A model generated the notes under the pieces. That model was not told the origin of the DNA. It searched no databases and worked only from the letters and a program-made list of their open reading frames with translations. Shown here one piece after another: positions 24,743 to 34,700 of a DNA stretch of 64,000 nt. The position numbers were made by a program, and so were the translations under genes. Position 1 is the first letter of the stretch, and each line of letters starts with the position of its first letter. Origin of the DNA: Aminobacter sp. HY435 (lineage in GTDB: Bacteria; Pseudomonadota; Alphaproteobacteria; Rhizobiales; Rhizobiaceae); assembly GCF_027568395.1 (NCBI RefSeq), contig NZ_JANKZL010000001.1:62001-126000 (forward strand), read 5' to 3'.

Positions 24743-25120
24743 GATCCCCGACCGATCAATTTGACAGAAATGACTGGATGAAACCAATTGTGCAGCACAT
24801 CCGCAAAAGCTCTGCGCAAGGAATAGCCACCTTCCCCATCGCTTGAACCTGCTTGCAACTGCCAATCTCCCCTTTGTTCCTGACACTTAATAGCAGCGCC
24901 GCTTTCCATACAAGCCGAAAGCCGCGCCGGAGCGCGGAACGCAACGTCAACGTCGCTCCTCGCACCGGCCTGCGGGCGCCATCGCGCGACGCCAACAGCA
25001 CCAGCATGGCCGCCTGGCGCAGCGAATGAGCTAAATCGCCGCGTTGATCAATGGCTTAGGCCTGCAATATACCGGGATAACTGAGGTCACATCGCACCTC
25101 GCAGAGTTGGACGGCGGCCG
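24743..25120. other. 378-base divergent intergenic region
   Basis: This gap lies between the divergent phosphatidylcholine synthase and flavin monooxygenase genes. I see no supported gene: the short open frames have no ribosome site and odd composition. It should hold the promoters of both neighbours. I cannot point to a clear operator. Confidence 0.4.
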
Positions 25121-26350
25121 ATGAGCGTCAACGACAGCACCCGCATTCTGGTGGCCGGCACGGGACCGGTTGGCCTGCTCTCCGCGCTGGCCTTCGCCCA
25201 GGCCGGCTTCGGCGTCGTCATTGCCGGACCACCGGCCCGCGCCGACGACGGCCGCACGACGGCCCTGATGGTGCCGGCACTGAAGGTTCTCGACCGCATC
25301 GGCGTCCTCGGCGAATTGTCGAAGGATGCGGCGCCGCTCAAGACCATGCGCATCATCGACGGCACATCCCGTCTGATCCGTAGTCCCATCGTCACCTTCC
25401 GTGCCGGCGAGATCGGCGAGGATCATTTCGGCTACAACTTCCGCAACAGCGTGCTGAACGCCGTGCTTGAGAGGGCCGTCACCGGGCACTCGGGCATCGA
25501 ATGGCGCCGCGCCCTGGTCGAGCACTGGCAGCTTGGCCCGGACCTGGCCACGGCAACCCTGTCCGACGGGACATTGGTACAGTCGGCGCTGGCGGTTGCC
25601 GCGGATGGACGCGGTTCGCCGGCACGGCAGGCAGCCGGCATATCCTCGTCCTCGCGCGCGCTGCCGCAAGCGGCGCTTGTGCTGAACTTCGCCCATAGCC
25701 GCGACCACGCATTCACCTCGACGGAGTTTCACACCGAAACCGGTCCGTTCACAGTCGTTCCACTGCCAGGCCGCCGCTCCAGCCTCGTCTGGGTGGTGCG
25801 GCCAGAGACGGCAAGACAACTGGCCGACCTCGACGACGCCGCCCTGTCCGTGCGGATCGAACGCCAGATGCAGTCGATGCTCGGCCGCGTCACGGTCGAC
25901 GGCGGCCGGCAGATCTATCCGCTGTCAACGTCGCTGCCCCAGCGTTTTGGCCAAAATCGCATCGCCCTCGTCGGTGAAGCCGCACACGTCTTTCCGCCGA
26001 TTGGCGCGCAAGGGCTCAACCTGGGCATCAGGGATGTCGATCAGCTGGTTGAAATCGCAGCGAAACATGCCGCAGACCCCGGCAGCGCGGCAGCCCTCGC
26101 AGCTTATGACTCGTCGCGCCGGCCAGATATCCTGGCGCGCACGGGCGCGGTCAATCTGCTCAATATGTCGCTGCTCTCGGACATGCTGCCGGCGCAAATG
26201 GCGCGTGGCCTCGGCCTCAATGTGCTCGGTGGCTTTTCGCCGATCCGCGCCTTCTTCATGCGCGAAGGCCTGCGCCCGGGCAGCGGTTTTGCAGCCATTG
26301 CCGCCTCGCTGAGAGCGCCGGGCCGCATCCGCGACACGAGGCACGACTGA
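25121..26350 (+). CDS. UbiH/UbiF/COQ6 family FAD-dependent monooxygenase
   Basis: A 409-residue class A flavoprotein monooxygenase. It opens with the FAD fold TRILVAGTGPVGLLSALAFAQAG (residues 7-29), has the DG motif region ALAVAADGRGSPARQAAG near residues 160-176, and the second FAD motif ALVGEAAHVFPPIGAQGLNLGIRDVDQLVE near 283-312, with GE in place of GD. These are family hallmarks of ubiquinone ring hydroxylases. Whether it hydroxylates a ubiquinone precursor or another aromatic is not settled by sequence. ATG at 25121 follows a GGACGG segment. It is convergent with the AEC transporter, 3 bases away. Confidence 0.9.
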   Translation: MSVNDSTRILVAGTGPVGLLSALAFAQAGFGVVIAGPPARADDGRTTALMVPALKVLDRIGVLGELSKDAAPLKTMRIIDGTSRLIRSPIVTFRAGEIGEDHFGYNFRNSVLNAVLERAVTGHSGIEWRRALVEHWQLGPDLATATLSDGTLVQSALAVAADGRGSPARQAAGISSSSRALPQAALVLNFAHSRDHAFTSTEFHTETGPFTVVPLPGRRSSLVWVVRPETARQLADLDDAALSVRIERQMQSMLGRVTVDGGRQIYPLSTSLPQRFGQNRIALVGEAAHVFPPIGAQGLNLGIRDVDQLVEIAAKHAADPGSAAALAAYDSSRRPDILARTGAVNLLNMSLLSDMLPAQMARGLGLNVLGGFSPIRAFFMREGLRPGSGFAAIAASLRAPGRIRDTRHD

Positions 26351-26353
26351 CCC

Positions 26354-27316
26354 TCAGGGAAAAAGGTCCGGCGGCAGGATGCCGTGCTGGATCATGTAGA
26401 GAAGCGCTGTCACGGTCACGACCGACACGCAGGTCGTGACGAGCACGCTGGCCGACGCGCGCTCGACCCAAACGCCATACTGCTGGGCGATGACAAACAC
26501 GTTCGTCGCTGTCGGAAGCGCCGCCAGCAGCACCGCCGAAAACAGCCAGACCGGCGAAAAATCGCCGATCCAGCTCAACATCACGTAGCACAGCAGCGGA
26601 TGCGCGATCAGTTTGAGCACGGCGATCGGCGCCATCTCGCGCGGTACGCGCTTCAGCGGGCGTAGCGCCAGCGTCACCCCCATGGCAAACAAGGCGCAAG
26701 GTGCGGCCGCGCGCGACAGATACTCGAGCAGACGTTCGGCAGGCAGCGGCGGCCGAAACTCCACGTACGCGGCCAGAACGCCCAACGCGGTCGCGACGAT
26801 GAAGGGATGAAAGACGATCTTGCTGATGACATATCGGGCTACCTTCATGGCCGGACGCGGCTCGTCGCCTGCCAGCGCCATCAGCATCGGCGCGATAGTG
26901 AAATGCATGATGTTTTCGAAGCAGAAGATCAGCGCCACGGGCACGGCGGCTTCTTCGCCGAAGGCCAGGAGCGCCAGTCCGGGACCCATGTAGCCGATAT
27001 TGCCATAGGCCGAGGCCAGACCCTTGATCGTCGATTCGGCGATCTCGCCGCGGCCCTTGATGAAGGAGGCCGTGAACATCACGGTGAAGATGACGAAGGT
27101 CGAGAACACCGCGCCGAAGATATAGCTCCACTCGGTCAGCCGCTCGAAGGGAGTCTTGGCGAGAAGCTGGAAGAACAGGGCCGGCAAGGCGACATAGACG
27201 ATGAATGTCGTCATCCAGCCGAGCGCCTCGACCGGCTGGCGGGTGATGCGCGCGACGACGAAGCCGACGAAGATCAGCCCGAAGAACGGAAGCACCAGGC
27301 CGATCACGTCAGACAT
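26354..27316 (-). CDS. AEC family transporter (auxin efflux carrier-like)
   Basis: A 320-residue membrane protein with about ten hydrophobic segments in the two-bundle AEC pattern. It opens MSDVIGLVLPFFGLIFVGFVVARI, then GWMTTFIVYVALPALFFQLL. The stretch GLASAYGNIGYMGPGLAL is the conserved GN(I/V)GY motif, followed by ALIFCFENIMHFTIAPMLMAL. Members export small organic anions such as malonate or malate in bacteria; the substrate here is unknown. ATG at 27316 precedes a region that faces hspQ divergently. Confidence 0.92.
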   Translation of the reverse strand: MSDVIGLVLPFFGLIFVGFVVARITRQPVEALGWMTTFIVYVALPALFFQLLAKTPFERLTEWSYIFGAVFSTFVIFTVMFTASFIKGRGEIAESTIKGLASAYGNIGYMGPGLALLAFGEEAAVPVALIFCFENIMHFTIAPMLMALAGDEPRPAMKVARYVISKIVFHPFIVATALGVLAAYVEFRPPLPAERLLEYLSRAAAPCALFAMGVTLALRPLKRVPREMAPIAVLKLIAHPLLCYVMLSWIGDFSPVWLFSAVLLAALPTATNVFVIAQQYGVWVERASASVLVTTCVSVVTVTALLYMIQHGILPPDLFP

Positions 27317-27569
27317 AGCTCTGTTCCCGGATAAGATTGGCGGGCGCGGGCCGGACAGGCCTTCCGCAACGCATCGGACCCTGCTGCGGGTATCGTGCGT
27401 GTTTGGCCGCAGTCAAGCGCCACGCCATTGAATTCCTTGACCTGCTGCGCCAAATAGGTTCCGAGAGGGCACCAACAGGGCAGTCATGCGCCATTGCCTC
27501 TCCTGTTTGCCCTAAACAGTTGATCTTGCGCGTAATCAGGCAGTTGCTGCCTGACTGATGGTGACGAAC

Positions 27570-27893
27570 ATGAAGACGGCCAAATTTTCGATCGGACAGG
27601 TGGTGCGCCACCGGGTGTTTCCGTTCCGTGGCGTCATTTTCGACGTCGATCCGGAATTCGCCAACACCGAGGAATGGTACGAGGCCATCCCTGCCGAGGT
27701 TCGCCCGCGCCGCGATCAGCCCTTCTACCATCTTCTCGCCGAGAACGCCGAGACCGAGTACGTCGCTTATGTTTCCGAGCAGAATTTGCTCGAAGACAGC
27801 ACCGGCGAGCCGATCCGCCATCCCCAGGTTGGCGACTATTTCGACAAGACGCCCGACGGGCGCTACGCGCCTAAGCACGGCACCAGCCACTGA
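27570..27893 (+). CDS. hspQ: Heat shock protein HspQ
   Basis: A 107-residue hemimethylated-DNA-binding-like protein (YccV/HspQ). In E. coli HspQ modulates Lon protease and is heat induced. The family block KFSIGQVVRHRVFPFRGVIFDVDP starts at residue 4, then EEWYEAIPAEV, QPFYHLLAEN and YVAYVSEQNLLEDSTGEPIRHPQV follow. I chose the ATG at 27570 (MKTAKFSIGQ) because E. coli HspQ starts just before the same segment; an upstream ATG at 27558 would add four residues. A strong terminator follows. Confidence 0.93.
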   Translation: MKTAKFSIGQVVRHRVFPFRGVIFDVDPEFANTEEWYEAIPAEVRPRRDQPFYHLLAENAETEYVAYVSEQNLLEDSTGEPIRHPQVGDYFDKTPDGRYAPKHGTSH

Positions 27894-27930
27894 ACCAGCC
27901 GCCCCTCGAAGCGCAACTCATGGCCTGAAA

Positions 27931-27963
27931 CAAAAAAAGCGGAGCCCAGGCTCCGCTTTTTTT
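27931..27963 (+). terminator. Bidirectional rho-independent terminator after hspQ
   Basis: AGCGGAGC (27938-27945) pairs with GCTCCGCT (27950-27957) around a 4-base loop. It is preceded by a run of seven A and followed by TTTTTT, so it serves hspQ on one strand and the IalB-family gene on the other. Confidence 0.9.
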
Positions 27964-27985
27964 CGGTGTTCGCTGGAACGCGGGA

Positions 27986-28618
27986 TCAGTTGGCCGTCTT
28001 GGCCTTGTCCTGCTCTTCCTTGAGCTTCTTGGCGAAGTCTTCGTTGTTCTTCGAGACGAACTCCTGAAGCTTCTTCTGGCGATCCTCAAGATCCGACTGC
28101 TTCATCGGCTCGCCGTCGAAGGCGCCGGTGAAGCCCTGCAGCGAAACCTTGATCGGGTTCGGCTGGTTCTGGAAGTTGATCGAGGTCAGGGTCAGATCGG
28201 TGCCCTTCTTGAACGAATTGACCAATGCGTCGGTCAGCGCGATCTCGGCGACGCAACGGTCAGGGAAGCAGATCACGTAGTCGAGCTTCTGCGCCTTGGC
28301 GCCGTCGACCTGCAGGCCGATGCCCGGAGGGATGAGACGGCCGCTCGGCACGGTGACCTGGAACACCTTGCGGTTGACCTTGCCCTTGAGCTCGATCATC
28401 GAGATGCCGGTGACCAGCTGGCCGTTGGACGCGGTGAGGATGTTCTGCACGTTGCAGATATCGACGTCAGCCTGCTTGGAACAGGCCTTGAACCAGCCTT
28501 GCGGGACCTGCTGCTGCTGTGCTGCAGCGGGCGACAGGCTCGACGCCACAACGCCGGCGACACCAGCCGCCAGGAGGGACAGACGGAAACCGTCGAATTT
28601 CTGGCTCGTGAACTTCAT
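27986..28618 (-). CDS. Invasion-associated locus B (IalB) family protein
   Basis: A 210-residue exported protein. A signal peptide (MKFTSQKFDGFRLSLLAAGV to about SPAAA) ends near residue 33. The mature part carries the IalB domain: GWFKACSKQADVDICNVQNI, GISMIELKGK, then VPSGRLIPPGIGLQVDG and YVICFPDRCVAEIALTD, with paired cysteines. The last 30 residues are Lys/Glu-rich and probably helical (QKKLQEFVSKNNEDFAKKLK). The family is named from Bartonella but is widespread in free-living Hyphomicrobiales, so no virulence role is implied. It is separated from hspQ by a shared terminator. Confidence 0.93.
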   Translation of the reverse strand: MKFTSQKFDGFRLSLLAAGVAGVVASSLSPAAAQQQQVPQGWFKACSKQADVDICNVQNILTASNGQLVTGISMIELKGKVNRKVFQVTVPSGRLIPPGIGLQVDGAKAQKLDYVICFPDRCVAEIALTDALVNSFKKGTDLTLTSINFQNQPNPIKVSLQGFTGAFDGEPMKQSDLEDRQKKLQEFVSKNNEDFAKKLKEEQDKAKTAN

Positions 28619-28845
28619 GAAATCCTCTCAAGCAATTCCGGATCCGGCCCGGAGCCGTGTGTCGACGCTACCTGTTGGGCAAATAAGGCAACAGCATGAC
28701 TTCGCCGCGCGTGTTACACCGCCCCGACGCGTGAATCCAGCCCGCTCAACTGCATTTCTTGTGACATGAGCCGGCAATGGACGGCCGATGCGTGGCTGCG
28801 CTACCCTTCGAATCAACTGGCTCCCCCAATTCGTGGAGAATCGTC

Positions 28846-30666
28846 GTGAGACGCACCCTTTCGTTGCTGGCCGCCGTGGCCGCAATTGCCCTGCTCGCCC
28901 CGCGCGCCGCCACCGCCGAACCGGTCCATGGACTGTCGATGCATGGACTACCCGCGCTGCCAGCCGACTTCAAAAGCTTCCCATACGTCAACTCGGACGC
29001 CCCCAAGGGCGGCAAGATCACCTATTGCGTCATCGGCAGCTTCGACAACCTCAACCCGTTCATCATCAAGAGCCTGCGCACCACCGCCCGAGGCGTGATC
29101 GACACCATCTACGGCAACCTGGTGTTCGAATCGCTGATGCAGCGCAGCGCCGACGAACCCTTCAGCATCTACGGGTTGACCGCGAAATCGGTCGACATCG
29201 ATCCGGAGCGCAAATGGATCGAGTTCAACATCGACCCCAACGCCAAGTGGTCCGACGGCCAGCAGATCACGCCCGACGATGTCATCTTCACCTATGACGT
29301 GTTCACCGAAAAAGGCCGCCCGCCCTACAGCGACCGCATGGCCAAGATCGAAAAGATCGAAAAGACCGGCGATCTCAGCGTCCGCTTCACTTTCAACGAC
29401 AAGGCCGACCGCGAGTTTCCACTTATCATCGCGCTGACGCCGATCGTGCCGAAGCACTTCTTCGACAAGGAAACCTTCGACAAGACGACGTTGAGGCCTG
29501 TCATTGGCAGCGGCCCCTACACCATTTCAGACGTCAAGCCCGGCGAACGAATCGTCTTCAAGCGCAATCCCCAGTACTGGGCGCGCGACATTCCTTCCAA
29601 GCGCGGTTTCGACAACTACGATCAGATCACCATCGAGTATTTCCTCAACACGGCAGCTCTGTTCGAGGCCTTCAAGAAAGGCATTTGCGACACCTTCACC
29701 GAGGCCGATCCGGTCAAGCGCGAGCGCGGCTTCGATTTCCCCGCATACAAGAACGGCGATATCGTCGCCGAGACCTTCAAGAGTGGCCTGCCGCCCGTCG
29801 TTACCGGCTTCATGTTCAACACCCGTCTGCCCAAGTTTGCCGACCCTGCGGTCAGGCAGGCGCTCGGAATGCTCTACGACTTCGAATGGGCCAATCGAAA
29901 CCTATTCGGCGGCAAATATGAGCGCACCGTCAGCTACTGGCAGAATTCCGAACTGTCGGCCTTCGGCGTGCCTGCCAGCGACAAGGAAAAGGCCTTGCTG
30001 GCACCCTTCGCCGGCGCCGTACGCCCTGACGTGATGGACGGAACATACCGTCCACCGGTCACGGATGGTTCGGGCCAGGACCGCAAGGCGCTGAAGGCCG
30101 CATTCGACCTGTTCAGGAGCGCCGGCTACACGCTGAACGGCGGCAAGATGATGGACAAGCAGGGCAAGCCATTCGGCTTCGAGATCATCACCTCGTCGGA
30201 AGCCGAACAGCGTCTCGCAGCCCTCTACCAGCGGACGCTCGAAAAGCTCGGCATCGCGGTCACCATCCGCGCATTGGAGGCGGACCAGATCCAGTCCCGC
30301 AAGCAAGCCTTTGATTTCGATGCGCTGATAGGCGTCACCGGCTTCAGCGGCACGCTCTCGCCGGGCATCGAGCAGATCGGGCGCTGGGGTTCGGCCGCGG
30401 CCAACAAGGAAGGCTCCTTCAATCTCGCCGGGGTCGCCAGTCCGGCGGTCGACGCCATGATCGAAGCCATGCTCAAGGCGCGCGAGAAGGACGATTTTGT
30501 CGCCGCCGTACGGGCGCTCGACCGTCTGCTGATCTCCGGCGCCTACATGGTGCCGATGCAGCACAACTCCGAACAATGGATCGCCTATTCAAAAAGGCTG
30601 AAACATCCGGAAAAGACCCCCATATTCGGGTATCAGTTGCCGGTCTGGTGGAGCCAGGGCGGTTAA
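28846..30666 (+). CDS. Extracellular solute-binding protein, family 5 (YejA-like)
   Basis: A 606-residue periplasmic binding protein of the oligopeptide/microcin C type. The signal peptide (RRTLSLLAAVAAIALLAP) is cut near ATA-EPVHG at about residue 25. Family stretches are DAPKGGKITYCVIGSFDNLNPF, LVFESLMQRSADEPFSIYGL, AKWSDGQQITPDDVIFTYDVF and GSGPYTISDVKPGERIVFKR. The start is a GTG at 28846 with GGAG nine bases upstream; an open frame from 28777 has no leader-like sequence. No cognate permease or ATPase genes are adjacent, so it is an orphan subunit here and probably works with YejBEF-type genes elsewhere. Confidence 0.93.
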   Translation: MRRTLSLLAAVAAIALLAPRAATAEPVHGLSMHGLPALPADFKSFPYVNSDAPKGGKITYCVIGSFDNLNPFIIKSLRTTARGVIDTIYGNLVFESLMQRSADEPFSIYGLTAKSVDIDPERKWIEFNIDPNAKWSDGQQITPDDVIFTYDVFTEKGRPPYSDRMAKIEKIEKTGDLSVRFTFNDKADREFPLIIALTPIVPKHFFDKETFDKTTLRPVIGSGPYTISDVKPGERIVFKRNPQYWARDIPSKRGFDNYDQITIEYFLNTAALFEAFKKGICDTFTEADPVKRERGFDFPAYKNGDIVAETFKSGLPPVVTGFMFNTRLPKFADPAVRQALGMLYDFEWANRNLFGGKYERTVSYWQNSELSAFGVPASDKEKALLAPFAGAVRPDVMDGTYRPPVTDGSGQDRKALKAAFDLFRSAGYTLNGGKMMDKQGKPFGFEIITSSEAEQRLAALYQRTLEKLGIAVTIRALEADQIQSRKQAFDFDALIGVTGFSGTLSPGIEQIGRWGSAAANKEGSFNLAGVASPAVDAMIEAMLKAREKDDFVAAVRALDRLLISGAYMVPMQHNSEQWIAYSKRLKHPEKTPIFGYQLPVWWSQGG

Positions 30667-30690
30667 GCCGCGACATCAAGGGACTTCTCC

Positions 30691-31368
30691 ATGAACATCG
30701 ACAACAAAGTAACCATCGACGTCGTCTCGGATGTCGTCTGCCCGTGGTGTTTCCTCGGCGCCAAGCGGCTGCAAAGCGCCTTGGCGGCACTTCCGGACCT
30801 CGACGTCGAAGTGCGTTGGCGTCCGTTCCAGCTCGATCCGACCATTCCGCCGGAGGGCAAGGAGCGCAAGGCGTACATGCTCGCCAAATTCAACGATGAG
30901 AACCGCTTGAAACAGGCCCATTCCACCCTCGTGTCGCTCGGCGCCGTGGAAGGCATTTCGTTCGATTTCGAGGCGATCACGGTTGCGCCGAACACGCTCG
31001 ACGCACATCGCGTCATCCGCTGGGCGGCAGCTTCCGGCGACGGCGTCCAGGGCAAGCTGGTGAGCGCGCTGTTCAGCTACTACTTCGAGCAGGGCAAGAA
31101 CATCGGCGACCACGCTGTCCTGATCGAGGCCGCCCGCGAAGCCGGCATGGACGCAGCCGTCGTCGAGGCGCTGCTGCCGACCGACACCGACCGCCCCGAA
31201 GTCTCCAACGAAATTGTCACCGCGTCGCGCATGGGCATCACAGGCGTGCCGTGCTTCCTGCTCGACGGCAAATACGCAGTCATGGGCGCGCAGGAGACCG
31301 CGACGCTTGTCGACGCCATCCGTCAGGTGGCCGCAGAGATCGGCGCCGACGAACCGACTCTGAACTGA
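30691..31368 (+). CDS. DsbA family oxidoreductase (FrnE-like)
   Basis: A 225-residue thioredoxin-fold protein. VTIDVVSDVVCPWCFLGAKRLQSAL has the CPWC active-site motif at residues 18-21. The DsbA-like helical insertion follows, and the cis-Pro loop is GITGVPCFLL near residue 183. The lack of a signal peptide and the family pattern match FrnE/YwbO cytoplasmic oxidoreductases. ATG at 30691 lies 24 bases after the binding-protein stop and may be cotranscribed. The in vivo partner is unknown. Confidence 0.93.
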   Translation: MNIDNKVTIDVVSDVVCPWCFLGAKRLQSALAALPDLDVEVRWRPFQLDPTIPPEGKERKAYMLAKFNDENRLKQAHSTLVSLGAVEGISFDFEAITVAPNTLDAHRVIRWAAASGDGVQGKLVSALFSYYFEQGKNIGDHAVLIEAAREAGMDAAVVEALLPTDTDRPEVSNEIVTASRMGITGVPCFLLDGKYAVMGAQETATLVDAIRQVAAEIGADEPTLN

Positions 31369-31460
31369 CCGGGCGGCGGGGCATCGGCGACAGCTTGATG
31401 TCTCGCGGGCGCTGTCCGCGCTATCGGAAGCCGATCTCCGCTTCTGTGCGGCCTCGGGAG

Positions 31461-31491
31461 CCCTCATGGTGAGCTTGTCGAACTACGAGGG
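31461..31491 (+). repeat. REP-like palindromic repeat, copy 1
   Basis: CCCTCATGGTGAGCTTGTCG continues with AACTACGAGGG. Its outer arms CCCTC/GAGGG pair. It is the reverse complement of copy 2 with two mismatches in the right arm. Such GTTCGACAAGCTCACCATGAGGG-type repeats are, from memory, common between genes in alphaproteobacteria. Confidence 0.8.
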
Positions 31492-31600
31492 CGCTAGGCT
31501 GCGCCTGCTCACCTCTATGCTCCAAGACAGAAGGATCGACCTGCCGCTGCTGCGTTTGGCCACGCCAGCGGGCGCACTTGAACGCAAGGCCAGCCCAGCG

Positions 31601-31631
31601 CCCTCATGGTTCGACAAGCTCACCATGAGGG
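31601..31631 (-). repeat. REP-like palindromic repeat, copy 2 (inverted)
   Basis: CCCTCATGGTTCGACAAGCT continues with CACCATGAGGG. The ten outer bases CCCTCATGGT pair exactly with ACCATGAGGG around an 11-base centre. It is inverted relative to copy 1, so the pair looks like a mosaic element of two head-to-head REP units. Confidence 0.85.
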
Positions 31632-31723
31632 CTACTGATACGTAGCCGCACGACCTTCAAGAAGACAGCAGAGCACTCTGTTGACCGCCCTTGCCAGCCG
31701 GCGCGAAGGCGTACGCCCTCGCG

Positions 31724-34700
31724 CTACATGGCCTGCTCGGCCAGTTTCGCCAGTTGCGTCATGATGACGGCGGAGCCGGCGAGACGCTTCTCGGCGTTTG
31801 GCCAGTCGCGCGCGAACACCACGCTGTGGTCGGCCCTGATCTTGGCCAGCGAACCCTGCTCGGCGATGTAGCCCACCAGTCCGGCCGGATTGGCGAACTC
31901 GCGCTTGCGGAACTGCACCACCACGCCCTTCGGTCCGGCGTCGAGCTTCTCGACATTCGCCTTGCGGCAAAGCGCCTTGATGAAGACGATCTTGAGCAGG
32001 TGCTTGACCTCCTCGGGCAGAGGCCCGAAGCGGTCGATGAGTTCGGCGCCGAAGCCATCGATCTCGTCTGTGCTCTCGAGATCGCCAAGGCGGCGGTAGA
32101 GTGCCAGCCTGAGCTGCAGGTCCGGCACGTAGCTCTCCGGGATCATCACCGCGGTTCCGACCGCGATCAACGGAGACCAGCCGGTATCGATTTCCTGGCC
32201 GCTGCCGCGCAGTTCGGCGACCGCCTCTTCCAGCATCTGCTGGTAGAGTTCGAAACCGACTTCCTTGATGTGTCCGGACTGCTCGTCGCCCAGCAGGTTG
32301 CCGGCGCCGCGGATGTCGAGATCGTGGCTGGCGAGCTGGAAGCCCGCGCCGAGCGTGTCGAGCGACTGCAGCACCTTGAGCCGCCGGTCCGCCGTTGTCG
32401 TCAACGTACGGTTGGCCGGCAGCGTGAACAGAGCGTAGGCGCGCACCTTGGCGCGGCCGACGCGCCCACGTAGCTGGTAGAGCTGCGCCAAGCCGAACAT
32501 GTCGGCGCGATGCACGATCAGCGTATTGGCCGTCGGGATGTCGAGACCGGATTCGACGATCGTCGTCGACAGCAGCACGTCGTACTGTCCGTCGTAGAAG
32601 GCGTTCATGATGTCGTCGAGCTGGCCCGGCGCCATCTGCCCGTGCGCCACCGCGACCTTCAGTTCGGGCACCGATTCCTGAAGGAATTGATGCACTTCCG
32701 CGAGATCCGCAATGCGCGGCACGACATAGAAGCTGTGTCCGCCACGGTAACGCTCGCGCAGCAGCGTCTCGCGAATGACCAGCGGGTCGTAGGGCGAAAT
32801 GAAGCTGCGTACAGCCATTCGGTCGACCGGCGGCGTGGCGATCAGCGACAGCTCGCGCACGCCCGTCAGCGCCAGCTGCAGCGTGCGCGGGATCGGCGTC
32901 GCCGACAGCGTCAGCACATGCACATCGCTCTTCAGCTCCTTGAGGCGTTCCTTGTGCTTGACGCCGAAATGCTGCTCCTCGTCGATGATCAGCAAGCCCA
33001 GGTTCTTGAACGAGATCGACGCGCTGAGCAGCGCATGGGTGCCAACGACGATATCGACGGTGCCTTCGGCAACGCCCTTCTTGGTCTCGGCCAGCTCCTT
33101 GGTGCCGACCAGCCGCGAAGCCTGCCGCACGACGACCGGCAATCCGGCGAAGCGCTGCGAGAACGTCTTGAAGTGCTGGCGTGACAGAAGCGTCGTCGGC
33201 ACCACCACCGCCACCTGGAACCCTTCCATGGCGGCGATGAAGGCCGCGCGCAGCGCGACTTCGGTTTTCCCGAAGCCGACGTCGCCGCAAATCAGCCGGT
33301 CCATCGGCTTGCCGGCGGAAAGGTCTTCCATCACCGAATCGATGGCGCCCTGCTGGTCGTCGGTCTCTTCGTAAGGGAACCGGGCGGCGAATTCGCCGTA
33401 GACGCCTTCCGGCGGGCTCATCGCCGGCGCTTCGCGCATCTGCCGTTCGGCTGCCAGCCTGATCAGCTGCCCCGCCATCTCGAGCAGGCGACGCTTGAGC
33501 TTGGCCTTGCGCGACTGCCAGGCCCCGCCGCCGAGCCTGTCGAGTGGCGCTTCGGCCGAATCCGAGCCGTAGCGCGACAGAAGTTCGATATTCTCGACCG
33601 GCAGGAACAACCTGCCGTCCGCGGCATAGTGGATTTCCAGGCAATCGTGCGGCGCACCGGCCGCCTCGATGGTTTTCAACCCGACGAAGCGGCCGATGCC
33701 GTGGTCGGCGTGCACGACGATATCGCCCGACGAAAGGGCGGACGCTTCGGCGATGAAGTCGGCGGCGCGCTTGCGCTTCTTCGAACGCCGGATCAGGCGG
33801 TCGCCAAGGATGTCCTGTTCGGCGACGAAGACCAGCTCGCCAGCCTCGAAACCGGCTTCGATCGGCAGCACGGCAAGACCCGCCTCGCCCGCCTTCAGCG
33901 CCTCTATGTCGGCAAGACTTGCCACGCGCTTCAGGTTGCCGAGATCGTGCTCGTCGAGGATCTGCGCCAGCCTGTCGAGCGACCCCTCGGTCCAACCGGC
34001 GACGACAACGCGCCGTTTGGCGGCGCGCTGGTCGGCGATGTGCCTGACAACCACGTCGAAGACGTTGGCGTTCGGATCGGCGCGCTCCTCGGCGAAACTG
34101 CGACCGGCGTGCGAGCCGGCATGCAGAACCTTGCGAGCGCCGGCATCCGGCGCATCGAACGGCGTGAACTCGGCGTTGGCCTCGTCGGCCAAGGCCATCG
34201 TTACCTCATCGGGCGACAGATACATCAGCTCCGGCGCGACCGGCTTGTAGGGGACCGCATCCTTCAGCCCCTTGCCTTCGGCCTGCTTGCGGCGGGCCTC
34301 GTAGTGGTCGACGATCAGGGCGTGACGTTCGCCCAGCGCCTCGCGCGCCAGATGGTCGAACACCACCGGCGCCGCAGGCAGGTATTCGAAAACCGTCTCC
34401 ATGTGGGGGTAGAAGAACGGCAACCAGTGCTCCATGCCGGCGAAGCGGCGGCCTTCGCTGACGGCGGCATAAAGCGCGTCGTCGCGCGACGGCGCGCCAA
34501 ATGCGTCGATATAGCTGCGGCGGAACTTGCTGATTGTTTCCGGTATCAGCGCAACCTCGCTCATCGCCTGCAGGACAACCAAATTGCGGCTGCCCGTCGT
34601 GCGCTGTGTGGCGACGTCGAAGGCGCGAATCGTCTCCAGCGTGTCGCCGAAGAAATCGAGCCTCAGCGCATCGGCCGCACCCGGCGCGTAGAGATCGAGT

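Larger units (their letters stand above)
31369..31723. other. 355-base intergenic region with REP-like elements
   Basis: No gene is supported here. The gap separates the FrnE-like gene from the convergent mfd gene. It holds two copies of a 31-bp palindromic repeat in opposite orientation (listed separately), and about 110 bases of unremarkable sequence lie between them. Confidence 0.7.

Noticed and set aside
25031-25819. Minus-strand frame of 262 codons opposite the flavin monooxygenase
   Set aside because: Antisense shadow; the plus strand has both FAD motifs.
27309-27890. Minus-strand frame of 193 codons opposite hspQ
   Set aside because: It is antisense to hspQ and to the region before it, and has no ribosome site.
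31369-31723. CRISPR array suggested by repeated sequence before mfd
   Set aside because: Only two copies exist, they are inverted rather than direct, and no spacers or cas genes are present; they are REP-like.
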